Source: Xanthobacteraceae bacterium (GTDB taxonomy: Bacteria > Pseudomonadota > Alphaproteobacteria > Rhizobiales > Xanthobacteraceae). Taken from it: a stretch of 64,000 nucleotides of DNA. A program made the position numbers and the translations under genes. Each line of letters starts with the position of its first letter. Position 1 is the stretch's first letter. The notes beneath the pieces are model-generated. The model searched no databases and was not told where the DNA came from. It worked only from the letters and a program-made list of their open reading frames with translations. This document shows, in pieces, positions 44,459 to 53,166 of this stretch. Location: the NCBI GenBank assembly GCA_024508855.1, contig JANINJ010000087.1, positions 35,325-99,324 on the forward strand, in the 5' to 3' direction.

Positions 44459-45226
44459 ATGAAGACTCCTGAAAATTCCTTCAAGCGCCGGCTGCTCGCG
44501 AAAGAACTGCAGATCGGGATGTGGTGCAGCCTGTGCAGCACCCTCAGCGCGGAAATCATCGGCGATGCCGGCTTCGACTGGATGCTGCTCGATACCGAGC
44601 ATGCGCCGAATGAACTGCCGAACATCCTGGGCCAGCTTCAGGCGATGTCGCGCGGCACCGCCGCGCCGGTGGTGCGCCCGGCCTGGAACGACACGGTGCT
44701 GATCAAGCGGCTGCTCGATGTCGGCGCGCAGACACTGCTGATTCCCTTCGTGCAGAATGCGGAGGAAGCGACGCGGGCGGTTTCGGCCTGCCGCTATCCG
44801 CCGGCCGGCGTGCGGGGCATCACCACCGGCGGCCGCGGCGCACGGTTCGGCCGTGCCTCGAGCTATCTCAAGGAGGCGGATCGCGAGATTTGCGTGCTGG
44901 TACAGGTCGAAACCATGACGGCGATCGACCAGATCGAGGCGATCGCCGCGGTCGATGGCGTCGACGGCATTTTCATCGGTCCGTCCGATCTCAGTGCTTC
45001 GATGGGCCATATCGGCAATCCGCTGCACCCCGACGTTCAGCGCGCGATCGAGGATGCGGGCCGTCGCATCGCTGCCTGCGGCAAAGCGTCAGGTATCCTC
45101 ACCGGTGTCGAAGCCGATGCGCGGCGTTATATCGAATGGGGTTATCGCTTCGTGGCAGTCGGAACCGATATCGGACTGCTGACCAAGCACACGGATGCGC
45201 TCGCGTCGTCGTTCAAGAAGGCTTAA
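44459..45226 (+). CDS. hpaI: 4-hydroxy-2-oxo-dioate aldolase (HpaI/HpcH family)
   Basis: 255 residues. It has AGFDWMLLDTEHAPN (catalytic-type His and metal region), PVVRPAWNDTVLIKRLLDVG, RYPPAGVRG, the metal ligand segment VLVQVETMTAI (Glu) and GIFIGPSDLS (Asp). It is a class II, metal-dependent pyruvate aldolase that splits 4-hydroxy-2-oxoacids to pyruvate and an aldehyde. It starts 8 nt after the hydratase stop. Use of HpaI rather than a DmpG-type aldolase is a distinguishing feature of this operon; no DmpF acetaldehyde dehydrogenase is present. Confidence 0.93.
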   Translation: MKTPENSFKRRLLAKELQIGMWCSLCSTLSAEIIGDAGFDWMLLDTEHAPNELPNILGQLQAMSRGTAAPVVRPAWNDTVLIKRLLDVGAQTLLIPFVQNAEEATRAVSACRYPPAGVRGITTGGRGARFGRASSYLKEADREICVLVQVETMTAIDQIEAIAAVDGVDGIFIGPSDLSASMGHIGNPLHPDVQRAIEDAGRRIAACGKASGILTGVEADARRYIEWGYRFVAVGTDIGLLTKHTDALASSFKKA

Positions 45227-45268
45227 GTGCCGTCAGAATTCACGGAACACATGTCACAGGAGGCCAGA

Positions 45269-45802
45269 ATGCAACAGCTCCCGGTTCTCAAGCTTCAGGA
45301 AATCGCCGACGAACTCGCCGCCAGCGGTCAGCGCGTCAAGGTGTTGTGGCAGGAGCCCGGCTCGCTCGCCTTCGTCGCGCGCGGGCGGGAATATCGCAGC
45401 GAATTCCACGTCAATGACAGCGACGAAGTCACCTACATGATCCGTGGGACGATGAACCTTCATTATCGTACTCCGGAAGGCAAGGAAGAGATCGCCGTCA
45501 TCCCGGAAGGCTCGACCAACTGGATGCCGCCGGGCGTGCCGCACTCGCCGCGTTTCCCGCCGGATGCCTTCGCGCTGATCGTGGAGCGGCAGCGCCATGC
45601 CGGCGAGATCGACAAGTTTCACTGGTATTGCCAGAACTGCGGCAACTTCCTGCACGAGGAAACCTTTGTCGTCAGCGATTATCGCGCCGATCCGGTCTCC
45701 AAGGCCTACGCACGCTTCTTCGAGAACGAGGATGCGCGGACCTGCAAGAAGTGCGGCACGGTGATGCCGAACGCACTGGCGCAGAGCGCCAAGAAGGCCT
45801 GA
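45269..45802 (+). CDS. nbaC: 3-hydroxyanthranilate 3,4-dioxygenase-like cupin
   Basis: 177 residues from ATG 45269 with GGAGG eight bases upstream. It matches bacterial HAAO: Fe(II) ligands H47 and E53 (EFHVNDSDEVTYM) and H92 (PPGVPHSPRFP), the IVERQR block, and a C-terminal rubredoxin-like iron site C121/C124 and C159/C162 (two C-x-x-C). The enzyme opens the ring of 3-hydroxyanthranilate or a related ortho-aminophenol acid between C3 and C4. It is the only ring-cleavage enzyme of this operon. Some usually conserved residues near the Fe site differ (EEFFYQ in NbaC is DEVTYM here), so the substrate may be a variant. Confidence 0.88.
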   Translation: MQQLPVLKLQEIADELAASGQRVKVLWQEPGSLAFVARGREYRSEFHVNDSDEVTYMIRGTMNLHYRTPEGKEEIAVIPEGSTNWMPPGVPHSPRFPPDAFALIVERQRHAGEIDKFHWYCQNCGNFLHEETFVVSDYRADPVSKAYARFFENEDARTCKKCGTVMPNALAQSAKKA

Positions 45803-45888
45803 GCGTCGGCCACCCGATCCCGATCCCGATCGCGGATTCACCTCGTCGTGGGTCCTCGTCACGTCAGTCTCGATCCAAGGAGGCATTC

Positions 45889-46293
45889 TTGCCCAAACAG
45901 TTCGTCAGTTCGGCCAACGCACCGACCACCGGCTTTACCGATCTACAGAAGCCTCCGCCGATCGCGCAGGCGATCCGCTTCGGCAACATGCTGTTCGTCT
46001 CGGGGCAGGGCCCGCTCGATCCGGCGACCAAGACGGTGGTTGAAGGCGACATCGAAGTGCAGACCCGGCGTACGCTCGACAATCTGCTGAGCGTGCTCGA
46101 AGCCGGCGGCGCGACCCTGGCAAACGTCGTCAACGTGCGGGTGATCCTGCGCGACGTGGCCGATTTCCCGCGCTTCAACGAGACGTTCCGCACCTATTTC
46201 GAGAACGATCGCGTCACCCGCACCTGCGTCGGCGGCACGCCGCATCGCAAGGGCGTGAATGTCGAGATCGATTGCGTCGCGATGTTCGATTGA
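45889..46293 (+). CDS. RidA/YjgF-family deaminase, candidate 2-aminomuconate deaminase
   Basis: 134 residues from TTG 45889, which is exactly preceded by AAGGAGG with a seven-base spacer. The RidA fold is visible from RFGNMLFVSGQGPLD, the VLRDV-like middle and the substrate Arg in VTRTCVGG with the closing VNVEIDCVA. In 2-aminophenol and 3-hydroxyanthranilate pathways a RidA-family protein removes ammonia from 2-aminomuconate; the operon context supports that role. General enamine/imine hydrolysis is the alternative. Last gene of the operon. Confidence 0.9.
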   Translation: MPKQFVSSANAPTTGFTDLQKPPPIAQAIRFGNMLFVSGQGPLDPATKTVVEGDIEVQTRRTLDNLLSVLEAGGATLANVVNVRVILRDVADFPRFNETFRTYFENDRVTRTCVGGTPHRKGVNVEIDCVAMFD

Positions 46294-46392
46294 GGGTGAT
46301 GGGCGACGGCGATCGTTGAGGGCGCAGCTACCGCTGCACCCGAGAGCCCGACCGGACATCCGCTTTGCGAGCACATTTGCAACACGAAAATC

Positions 46393-46420
46393 GTCGTCCC
46401 CGCGAAGGCGGGGACCCATA
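46393..46420. repeat. REP/BIME-like palindromic unit, copy A
   Basis: A 28-bp unit built on GTCCCCGC-GAAG-GCGGGGAC, itself a hairpin with an 8-bp stem. It reappears as an exact inverted copy at 46496-46523. It lies in the 384-bp convergent gap after the RidA gene, which holds no gene. Confidence 0.8.
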
Positions 46421-46495
46421 ACCCCTGACGGTCGTGGTCAGGATGGCTGTCCGTCAAAGATCATCACCGCCGCTCGTATCACGAGCGACACGGCG

Positions 46496-46523
46496 TATGG
46501 GTCCCCGCCTTCGCGGGGACGAC
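46496..46523. repeat. REP/BIME-like palindromic unit, copy B (inverted)
   Basis: Exact reverse complement of the unit at 46393-46420, 75 bp apart. The pair could fold into a large cruciform or act as a transcription or mRNA-stability boundary between the two convergent operons. Confidence 0.8.
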
Positions 46524-46620
46524 GCTGAGGCTTTTACCAGTTGCATTTCCAGACAAACGCTCAGGACGACGCCGTCGCGTAGACGCCAGCTCATCTCGCT
46601 CCAAATATACCAAAATCAAA

Positions 46621-46650
46621 AAAACGGCGTGCCACTGGGCGCGCCGTTTT
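46621..46650 (-). terminator. Rho-independent terminator of the third Liv operon
   Basis: AAAACGGCG and CGCCGTTTT flank a GC-rich loop in which GCC pairs with GGC. On the minus strand it is followed by TTTGATTTTGG. It lies 27 bp downstream of the LivF stop. Confidence 0.8.
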
Positions 46651-46677
46651 GCTTTGGCGGGATGCGACGGGCGACGG

Positions 46678-47397
46678 TTACATCAGCCCCATATAGGCCT
46701 GCTGCACCATCGGGTTTTCCGAAAGTTCGCTGGTCGGCCCGATGATCTTCACACGGCCGGAATCCAGCACGATGCCGCGCGTCGTCAGTTCGAACGCCGT
46801 CACGACATCCTGCTCGACCAGCAGCATCGATAGCCCTTGTTGCTGAATGCGGCGGAGGGCCTCGCCGAGGCTGTCCACCACCTTGGGCGCGAGGCCGAGC
46901 GACAGTTCGTCGATCATCAGCAGTTTCGGGCGGCTCATGATGCCGCGCGCGATGGCGCACATCTGCTGCTCGCCACCCGAAAGCGTGCCCGCGGCCTGAT
47001 GACGCCTTTCGGCAAGGATCGGAAACAATTCCATCATCTGCTCGAGGTCCTGGCGAATCGCGGCCTTGTCGCTGCGCAGATAGGCGCCGGTCAGCAGATT
47101 GTCGATGACGCTCATCGGGCCGAACAATCGCCGGCCTTCCGGCACATGGACGATGCCGGCGCTGAGAATGTGCTTCGGCGTATCGTTGGCAATGCTTTCG
47201 CCGCGAAACTGAATCTCTCCGGTTCGTGCGGGGAGCAATCCGGACAGCGTGCGCAGCAAGGTGCTTTTGCCGGCGCCGTTCGAGCCCACCAGGCACACCG
47301 CTTCGCCTTCTGCGATGTCGAAATCGATTCCCCACAACACCTGGATGTCGCCATATCCCGAGGTCAGGTTCGTCACATTCAGGAGAGGCTTAGTCAT
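46678..47397 (-). CDS. livF: Branched-chain amino-acid-type ABC ATPase, LivF (third system)
   Basis: 239 residues from ATG 47397 (MTKPLLNVTNLTSGYG), overlapping the livG stop by 8 bp. Walker A GSNGAGKST, signature LSGGEQQMCAIARGI, Walker B LLMIDELSLGL. In Walker B the Glu is followed by Leu rather than Pro, a tolerated variation. Last gene of the minus operon starting at 51277. Confidence 0.93.
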   Translation of the reverse strand: MTKPLLNVTNLTSGYGDIQVLWGIDFDIAEGEAVCLVGSNGAGKSTLLRTLSGLLPARTGEIQFRGESIANDTPKHILSAGIVHVPEGRRLFGPMSVIDNLLTGAYLRSDKAAIRQDLEQMMELFPILAERRHQAAGTLSGGEQQMCAIARGIMSRPKLLMIDELSLGLAPKVVDSLGEALRRIQQQGLSMLLVEQDVVTAFELTTRGIVLDSGRVKIIGPTSELSENPMVQQAYMGLM

Positions 47398-48142
47398 GGC
47401 GCACCATCTGTCGTTCGGCAAAGCGTGAGCCGAGATAGGCTTCGATTACGCGAGGGTCGTTGATCACGTCTGCCGTGGCATCGTCGGCGATCAGCTCGCC
47501 GTGATGCAGCACAACGATGCGGCTGCACAGCCCGGTCACGACCTTCAGCAGATGCTCGATGATGACGATCGAAATGCCGCGGGCAGCGATGGCGCGAATC
47601 AGATCGAGCGCCTGGTTGATCTCGGCGGTGTTGAGTCCGGCATTGACCTCGTCGAGCATCAGGATGTGCGGGTTCATCGCCAGGCTTTTGGCCAGCTCCA
47701 GCCGCTTGCGATTGGCAAGCGTTAACTGGTTCGCCGGCCGGTCGGCTTGCGCCGCGAGGCCGGTGAAGGTGAGATGCTCCATGGCAACCGCGCGCGCTTC
47801 GGTCATCGACATCACGCCGGCGGCGAACATGGCGCCGGCCATGACATTCTCCACCACCGTCATGCTGGGAAACGGCTGCACCACCTGAAAGGTGCGGGCG
47901 ATACCGCGCGCCGAAATCTGGAATGGTTTCAGATTCTGGATCGGCTCGCCGTTGTGCAGGATTTCACCGGCGGTCGCCGGATGTACACCGGTGATGACGT
48001 TGACCAGCGTGCTCTTGCCGGCGCCGTTGGGGCCGATCAGGCCGACGATCTGACCGGGCTGCAGCGTGAGCGAGACATCCCGCACCGCCTTGACGCCACC
48101 GAAGGAGCGGCTGACGTTCTTCAGTTCGAGCAGGGCGGTCAT
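47390..48142 (-). CDS. livG: Branched-chain amino-acid-type ABC ATPase, LivG (third system)
   Basis: 250 residues from ATG 48142, ATGA-coupled to livM; a longer in-frame stretch up to 48415 is only antisense reading of livM. Walker A GPNGAGKST, signature-like LTLANRKRLELAKSL, Walker B ILMLDEVNAGLN, with VN in place of the usual P-x. The H-loop is IEHLLKVV. Confidence 0.93.
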   Translation of the reverse strand: MTALLELKNVSRSFGGVKAVRDVSLTLQPGQIVGLIGPNGAGKSTLVNVITGVHPATAGEILHNGEPIQNLKPFQISARGIARTFQVVQPFPSMTVVENVMAGAMFAAGVMSMTEARAVAMEHLTFTGLAAQADRPANQLTLANRKRLELAKSLAMNPHILMLDEVNAGLNTAEINQALDLIRAIAARGISIVIIEHLLKVVTGLCSRIVVLHHGELIADDATADVINDPRVIEAYLGSRFAERQMVRHD

Positions 48143-49083
48143 GTCGCGGATACTTTCTTCTTCAGCAGGGCGCGCCAGTCGAAGGAGAGAACGCCGGCAG
48201 GCAGGAACAGGATCAGGATCACGATCAGCAGTCCGAGAATTCCGGTATGGAGTTGCAGGAAATTGCGCCAGACGATCTCGTCGAGCACGAGGAAGACCAC
48301 GGCGCCGAGCGCCGGCCCGAATATGGTGCCCATGCCGCCGAGCAGCACCATCAGGATCGGTTTGATCGAGAACAGGATGTCGTAGACGTCGCTGGGCTCG
48401 ATGTAGCCGGTCCATGATGCGTACAGTCCGCCGGCGGCGGCCGCGAAACCGCCGGACAGCGTGAAGGCGATGATCTTGTAACGGGTGGTGTTGATGCCGA
48501 CGATATCGGCGGCGTCTTCATTCTGCTTGATGCAGTTCAGCCCGAATCCAAGCCGGCTGTGAGCGACGATGTAGGTCGTTGCCAGCGTAATGGCTGCCAG
48601 CGCGAACATGGCATAGAAGAAGAACCGGCCGAGTGCGTCGGGTCCCCAGCCGAAGAACGGCAGGTTCAATCCCATGCCGCCGCCGGTCAGGTCGGTCATG
48701 CCGTTGGTCAGTTCGCGCAGCACTTCGGCAATCACCAGCGTGGCGATGGCGAAGGCATGGCCGCGCAGCCGCAGCAGGATCAGGCCGAGCGCATAGGCGA
48801 ACAGCGAGCCGATCACGATCGCGAACGCCCACGCCAGCACCACCGGAACGCCGCGCGCCTGCACGACGGCGCCGGCATAGGCGCCGAGGCCGAAGAACGC
48901 GGCAATTCCGAACGACGGATAGCCGGTGAATCCGCCGATGAAATTCCACGCCATCGCCAGCGTGGCGTACATCATCATGATGGTCGCTAGCCGCAGCGTA
49001 TAGTTTCCGCTCATGACCGGCAGCAGGAGGAGGACCGCCGCACCGACGATCAGCAGCAAAAATTGTGTTTGCGCCTTGGTCAT
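48139..49083 (-). CDS. livM: Branched-chain amino-acid-type ABC permease, LivM (third system)
   Basis: 314-residue membrane protein. The LivM motif is FIGGFTGYPSFGIAAFFGLG near residues 49-68, and MVLLGGMGTIFGPALGAVVF is in the C-terminal third. Its first base overlaps the livH stop at 49083. Confidence 0.93.
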   Translation of the reverse strand: MTKAQTQFLLLIVGAAVLLLLPVMSGNYTLRLATIMMMYATLAMAWNFIGGFTGYPSFGIAAFFGLGAYAGAVVQARGVPVVLAWAFAIVIGSLFAYALGLILLRLRGHAFAIATLVIAEVLRELTNGMTDLTGGGMGLNLPFFGWGPDALGRFFFYAMFALAAITLATTYIVAHSRLGFGLNCIKQNEDAADIVGINTTRYKIIAFTLSGGFAAAAGGLYASWTGYIEPSDVYDILFSIKPILMVLLGGMGTIFGPALGAVVFLVLDEIVWRNFLQLHTGILGLLIVILILFLPAGVLSFDWRALLKKKVSAT

Positions 49084-49946
49084 CAGAAGCCCTTTACGCC
49101 CAGCAGCCCATGCGGGCGGACCAACAACAGGATGATCAGTACGATGAAGGCCAGCGTGAGCGCGTATTCCGCTCCGAAGAACACCGCGCCGAAACTCTCG
49201 AGCATGCCGAAGATCAGTCCGCCGAGCGCCGCGCCCGGAACGCTGCCGACACCGCCGAGAATGCAGATGACGAAGGCCTTGCTCAGGAACAGCGGGCCGG
49301 ACAGCGGCGAGATCGGGAACGACACGCTCATCAGGCTTCCGGCTGCGCCCGCCATCGCGCCGCCGAGCGCGAAGGTGATGGCGTAGGTCTTCTTAACGTC
49401 GATCCCCATCAGCGAGGCGGCCTCGCGATCGAAGCGCACCGCAACGATGGCGCGGCCGATCGAGGTCAGCCGCATCAGCAGCCAGAGCAGGAAAATCAGC
49501 ACGAAGGCGATCACGGTGGCTACGGCACGATCCATCGCGATGAAGACGTTACCGATTTCGAGGACGCCGAGCGACTTTTCGAGAATGACCTTGCGGTAAT
49601 CCGCAGTGAACGCCACCAGCATGGCGTTGTTCATCATCAATTCGAGACCGAAGGTCAGGATCAGCGTTACCAGCACCGACTGTGCGACGACGCGATTGAT
49701 GATGCCGAGCTGTACGACATAGCCGAGCGCGCCGAGCACGATGCCGGCGGTGATGACCGACACGAAGGGATGGATCCCCAGCATCGTGTAGGAGAAAATG
49801 CCGATATAGGCCCCGAGCACGATAAACGAACCGTGCAGGATATTGATGATGCTGAGCACGCCCCACACCAGCGAAAAGCCGGTTGCGATGCAGGCGTAGA
49901 GGCCGCCCAGGATCAATCCGTTGACGAGATACTGAAAGAAGATCAT
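49083..49946 (-). CDS. livH: Branched-chain amino-acid-type ABC permease, LivH (third system)
   Basis: 287 residues. LVWGVLSIINILHGSFIVLG at the N-terminus and CILGGVGSVPGAALGGLIFG near the C-terminus identify LivH. It follows the SBP gene after a 119-bp spacer that contains a strong hairpin, unlike the nearly gap-free joins further down the operon. Confidence 0.93.
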   Translation of the reverse strand: MIFFQYLVNGLILGGLYACIATGFSLVWGVLSIINILHGSFIVLGAYIGIFSYTMLGIHPFVSVITAGIVLGALGYVVQLGIINRVVAQSVLVTLILTFGLELMMNNAMLVAFTADYRKVILEKSLGVLEIGNVFIAMDRAVATVIAFVLIFLLWLLMRLTSIGRAIVAVRFDREAASLMGIDVKKTYAITFALGGAMAGAAGSLMSVSFPISPLSGPLFLSKAFVICILGGVGSVPGAALGGLIFGMLESFGAVFFGAEYALTLAFIVLIILLLVRPHGLLGVKGF

Positions 49947-50016
49947 CGGCGTGTACGCCTGCTGTGCTGTGAAGAGTCAATCGAAGTGTTTGTCGCGCGG
50001 CCCGCTTGGAAAACCG

Positions 50017-50048
50017 GCGCCGGCGTTCCGTGACTGGAGCGCCGGCGC
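50017..50048 (-). terminator. Attenuator-type hairpin between SBP and livH genes
   Basis: GCGCCGGCGTTCC and GGAGCGCCGGCGC form a 13-bp stem (one G-U pair) with a 6-nt loop. On the minus strand CGGTTTTCC follows. It lies 18 bp after the SBP stop, so it could protect the SBP message or partly stop transcription to give more SBP than permease. Confidence 0.65.
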
Positions 50049-50065
50049 GGGCCGCGATGCCGGGC

Positions 50066-51277
50066 TTACTTGGGCTCGAAGCGGATATCGGCCTGCTTGA
50101 TCTCGACCGGATCGACGACCGTCGGCTGGCCGTTCTGGATCTGCATGGTCGGCGGCTTCAGCGATTCGATCTGGCCGGTCGGTCCGAACTTGATGTGACC
50201 ATAGAAGGTATGGGCATCGAGCGCGGCGATCTGGTCGCGCACCTTGGGCTTTTCGACGGTACCGGCCTTGTTGACCGCGAGCGCGAGGACGACACCGCAC
50301 GCCGCCGCGGAGGCGACCGAGTAATCGGGATAGCGATTGTCGTTCTGCGCGCGGAACGCCTTCTCGAAGCCTTCCGCCGAACCGAAGACGTCGTCGCCCT
50401 TGAACTTTGCCGCGACATCCCACCACGACGCCGTGACCACGTTTTCCGCGAGCTTGCCGGTATTGGCAATGAACTCCGGCGTCGTCGGGCCGATCAGCAT
50501 GGCGATCAGCCGCGTCTTGACGCCCTGTTCCTGCATCTGCTTGCGGATCAGGATGTTATCGTTGGTGTAGCCGGTGGTGTAGATCCAGTCCGGCTTGCTG
50601 GCGCGGATTTGCGTCAGCGCCGAGCTGAAGTCCACCGTGCCGATCGGGTACTTCTGATCGGAAACGATCTCGAACCCCTTGGCCTTGGCGTATTTGAGAA
50701 ACTCCTCGGCGATCGCCAGCGGAAACAGATCGTTGCGCGAGAGCACGGCGACGCGCTTGATGCTCGGATCGCTCTTGAGAACGAGATCGACCAGCGGCTT
50801 CACGACGGTATCGTTCGGGGTGTACATGCCGAACAGATATTTGAAGCCCTGGTCGTAAACCTGCGCCGACGCGGCCTGTGCGGCGATCATCGGCACGCCG
50901 TACTTCTCGGAGACGGCGCTGACTGCCTTGGTGGCGCCCGAACCGAACGGCGCAAACAGCGCGTCGACCTTGTTTTCCGTAATCATCAGTTCGGCCGACT
51001 GCACCGCGCGCGGTGTGTTCGATTGATAGTCGGAATAGATGATCTCGACCTTGTAGCTGTCGTTGCCGGCCTTGATGCCGCCCGCGGCATTTTGCTTTTC
51101 AGCCCACAGGTCGTAACCGGATTTCATGCGCAGGCCTTCGGGCGACAGGCCGCCGGTGAGCGGGAGCGGTGCGCCGATCCTGTAAACCTTGTCCGCGGCA
51201 TGGGCGGCTTGTCCCATGCTGCATGCGATCAGAATGGCGCTTGCAACGGCCGCGCCAGCGGCCTTGATATCGAACAT
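50066..51277 (-). CDS. ABC transporter substrate-binding protein, Liv type (third system)
   Basis: 403 residues. A signal peptide covers residues 1-27 (cleavage after AHA). The mature start is VYRIGAPLPLTGGLSPEG, a type I binding-protein strand, and the second lobe contains IKRVAVLSRNDLFPLAIAEE. GGAGGGGAT precedes ATG 51277. It is the promoter-proximal gene of the third transporter, 42 bp downstream of a YtcJ amidohydrolase on the same strand. Confidence 0.93.
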   Translation of the reverse strand: MFDIKAAGAAVASAILIACSMGQAAHAADKVYRIGAPLPLTGGLSPEGLRMKSGYDLWAEKQNAAGGIKAGNDSYKVEIIYSDYQSNTPRAVQSAELMITENKVDALFAPFGSGATKAVSAVSEKYGVPMIAAQAASAQVYDQGFKYLFGMYTPNDTVVKPLVDLVLKSDPSIKRVAVLSRNDLFPLAIAEEFLKYAKAKGFEIVSDQKYPIGTVDFSSALTQIRASKPDWIYTTGYTNDNILIRKQMQEQGVKTRLIAMLIGPTTPEFIANTGKLAENVVTASWWDVAAKFKGDDVFGSAEGFEKAFRAQNDNRYPDYSVASAAACGVVLALAVNKAGTVEKPKVRDQIAALDAHTFYGHIKFGPTGQIESLKPPTMQIQNGQPTVVDPVEIKQADIRFEPK

Positions 51278-51319
51278 GACAGATCCCCTCCGGTGAAATT
51301 TAACGTCGTCAGTCAGTAA

Positions 51320-53056
51320 TCAATGCGGCGCGCCGTGCATCCAGCGTCCGCCGACCATGGTGGCCTCGCAATTGATGTCGAGAATTCCTTCGGCGCTCGC
51401 CGTCAGCGGATTGCCGGACAGCACGGCCATGTCGGCGAAATATCCCGGAAGCAGCGGGCCTTTCTGGTGCTCGTCGAAGGTCAGCCAGGCGCCGTTCACG
51501 GTCAGCAACCGAAGCGCGGTCTCGTTGGAAACGGCGCCACGCGGGCCCATGATCTTGCCGCTGCGGCGATCCTTGCGCGCCAGCATCGTCCACATGCAGA
51601 ACAGCGGATCGTTCGGAACGGCGTCGGTTGCTGCCGAAACCGGCACGCCGAGATCGACCAGCGCCTGTGCCGGCGACAGGAAATCGAGCTCGGTCTCGCT
51701 CAGGCTGCTGAAGGAGTGGCCGACCTTCCAGAGATAATGCGCCGGGATGAGCGTGACGGCGACGCCCATCGCCTTGAGGGCCCCCAGATCGCGCGGATTG
51801 GATTTGCTGATGTGCTCGACCACCCAGCGCCGCTCGCCGATCGGATAGTGCTTGGCGACACGTTCGAGGATCGGAACGACCTCGTGCAGTTTGTCGGAGG
51901 CGAGGGTGTGCAGGCGCAAGCCATATTTGCCGGCCAGCATGCAGAGGGCTTCGAAATCGGCCGGCGAGTTGATGCTGGGAATGCCGCCGCTCCAGCCGGT
52001 ATCGCTGAGGTCCTTTCGTGCGACTTCGGCGAATTGCGGGCTGCCGCCATAGCCGACGAAGATGCCGGAGATGCGCAGCATGTCGTCGCCGAGCCCGCTG
52101 CCGCGCGCCCATGACAGCCAATGGCGCATGGCATATTCGGCGTCCGACGTGGCAAGCCATGCCGGGCTGAGACACAGGCCGGACCGCAGCGTCAGTTCGT
52201 TGCGCTGGTGCAATTCCCGGTAGCTCGCGACGACGTCGGGCGAACAGCCGTGGCCCTCATAGACGCTGGTGGTGCCTTTCTGCAGATACATCGGCAGCGA
52301 ACGCCGCAGCCCTTCGATGCGATCGTCGAGCGTGAAGCGCGGTACCGCCGGCAACAGGTCCGGCTCGACCATGCGCATGTAGTTACGCTCGACGATGATT
52401 CCGTTCGGTTCGCCGTTATCGTCCTTCAGGATTTCAATGCCAGGTGCACGCGGCACCGTGTTGCGGTCGATGCCGTTGAGCTTCAATGCCAGGCTGTTGA
52501 GCACGGTGGTGCAGGGCGGCTCGCCCCAATAGCCGCTCGGGCTGGCGATGCAGACCGGATGATCGGGAGCTGCGCTGTCGAGATCGTGCCGCGTGGGGAA
52601 ACGGCCTTCGGCCAATGCCTTATCGGCGTCCCAGTAAAACGGCGGTTCGCCGATCGGCATGGTCACGATCCACTGGTCGGCCGGCGTCTGCGCGGCAAGT
52701 TCGCGAACCTTCTTGAGCACGTCGGCGATCGAGCGCGCGTCCTGCAACGAGGGGCGAAGGGTCTTCAGGCCAAGCCCGTCGGAGTGGGCGTGCGTATCGT
52801 TGAAGCCGGGAATGATCGTGCGGGCGCCGAAATCGCGGACCTCCGTGCGCTTGCCCCGGAACTGCATCACGGTGTCGCGATGGCCCGTGGCGACGATGCG
52901 GCCGTTGGCGACGGCGACGGCTTCGGCCGTGGTGTTTGCGGAATCCAGTACGAGCACATTGCCGAGCAGGATTGTATCTGCCGCCCCACGCTCCGCAGGT
53001 TCCATAACGCCCATCACGCCCGTCCCGATTGCGCCCTGAACGTTGTCATCAACCAT
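51320..53056 (-). CDS. YtcJ-family metal-dependent amidohydrolase
   Basis: Up to 578 residues; ATG 53056 is used, but in-frame ATGs at 53014 and 53005 would give a more usual N-terminus. Metal motif IPGFNDTHAHSDGLG, then VYEGHGCSPD, the VVEHISKSNP segment and SAATDAVPNDP (Asp). It is more distant from the 33-kb/40-kb pair and from the protein at 61038. It may act on the ligand of the adjacent transporter. The 110-bp AT-rich region upstream holds its promoter, with two ATATCGAT copies 19 bp apart (53078, 53097). Confidence 0.9.
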   Translation of the reverse strand: MVDDNVQGAIGTGVMGVMEPAERGAADTILLGNVLVLDSANTTAEAVAVANGRIVATGHRDTVMQFRGKRTEVRDFGARTIIPGFNDTHAHSDGLGLKTLRPSLQDARSIADVLKKVRELAAQTPADQWIVTMPIGEPPFYWDADKALAEGRFPTRHDLDSAAPDHPVCIASPSGYWGEPPCTTVLNSLALKLNGIDRNTVPRAPGIEILKDDNGEPNGIIVERNYMRMVEPDLLPAVPRFTLDDRIEGLRRSLPMYLQKGTTSVYEGHGCSPDVVASYRELHQRNELTLRSGLCLSPAWLATSDAEYAMRHWLSWARGSGLGDDMLRISGIFVGYGGSPQFAEVARKDLSDTGWSGGIPSINSPADFEALCMLAGKYGLRLHTLASDKLHEVVPILERVAKHYPIGERRWVVEHISKSNPRDLGALKAMGVAVTLIPAHYLWKVGHSFSSLSETELDFLSPAQALVDLGVPVSAATDAVPNDPLFCMWTMLARKDRRSGKIMGPRGAVSNETALRLLTVNGAWLTFDEHQKGPLLPGYFADMAVLSGNPLTASAEGILDINCEATMVGGRWMHGAPH

Positions 53057-53166
53057 TTGCAGGACGATTTTATAAATATATCGATCTTTTATGTAGATAT
53101 CGATTAGTTGTCAAATCACGAGTATATTTATCGACGGGAGCGGGCGGATTGCACGGCGATGGATCA

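Noticed and set aside
45813..45830. Three tandem CCCGAT hexamers between the dioxygenase-like and RidA genes
   Set aside because: Too short to call a functional repeat; listed only as seen.
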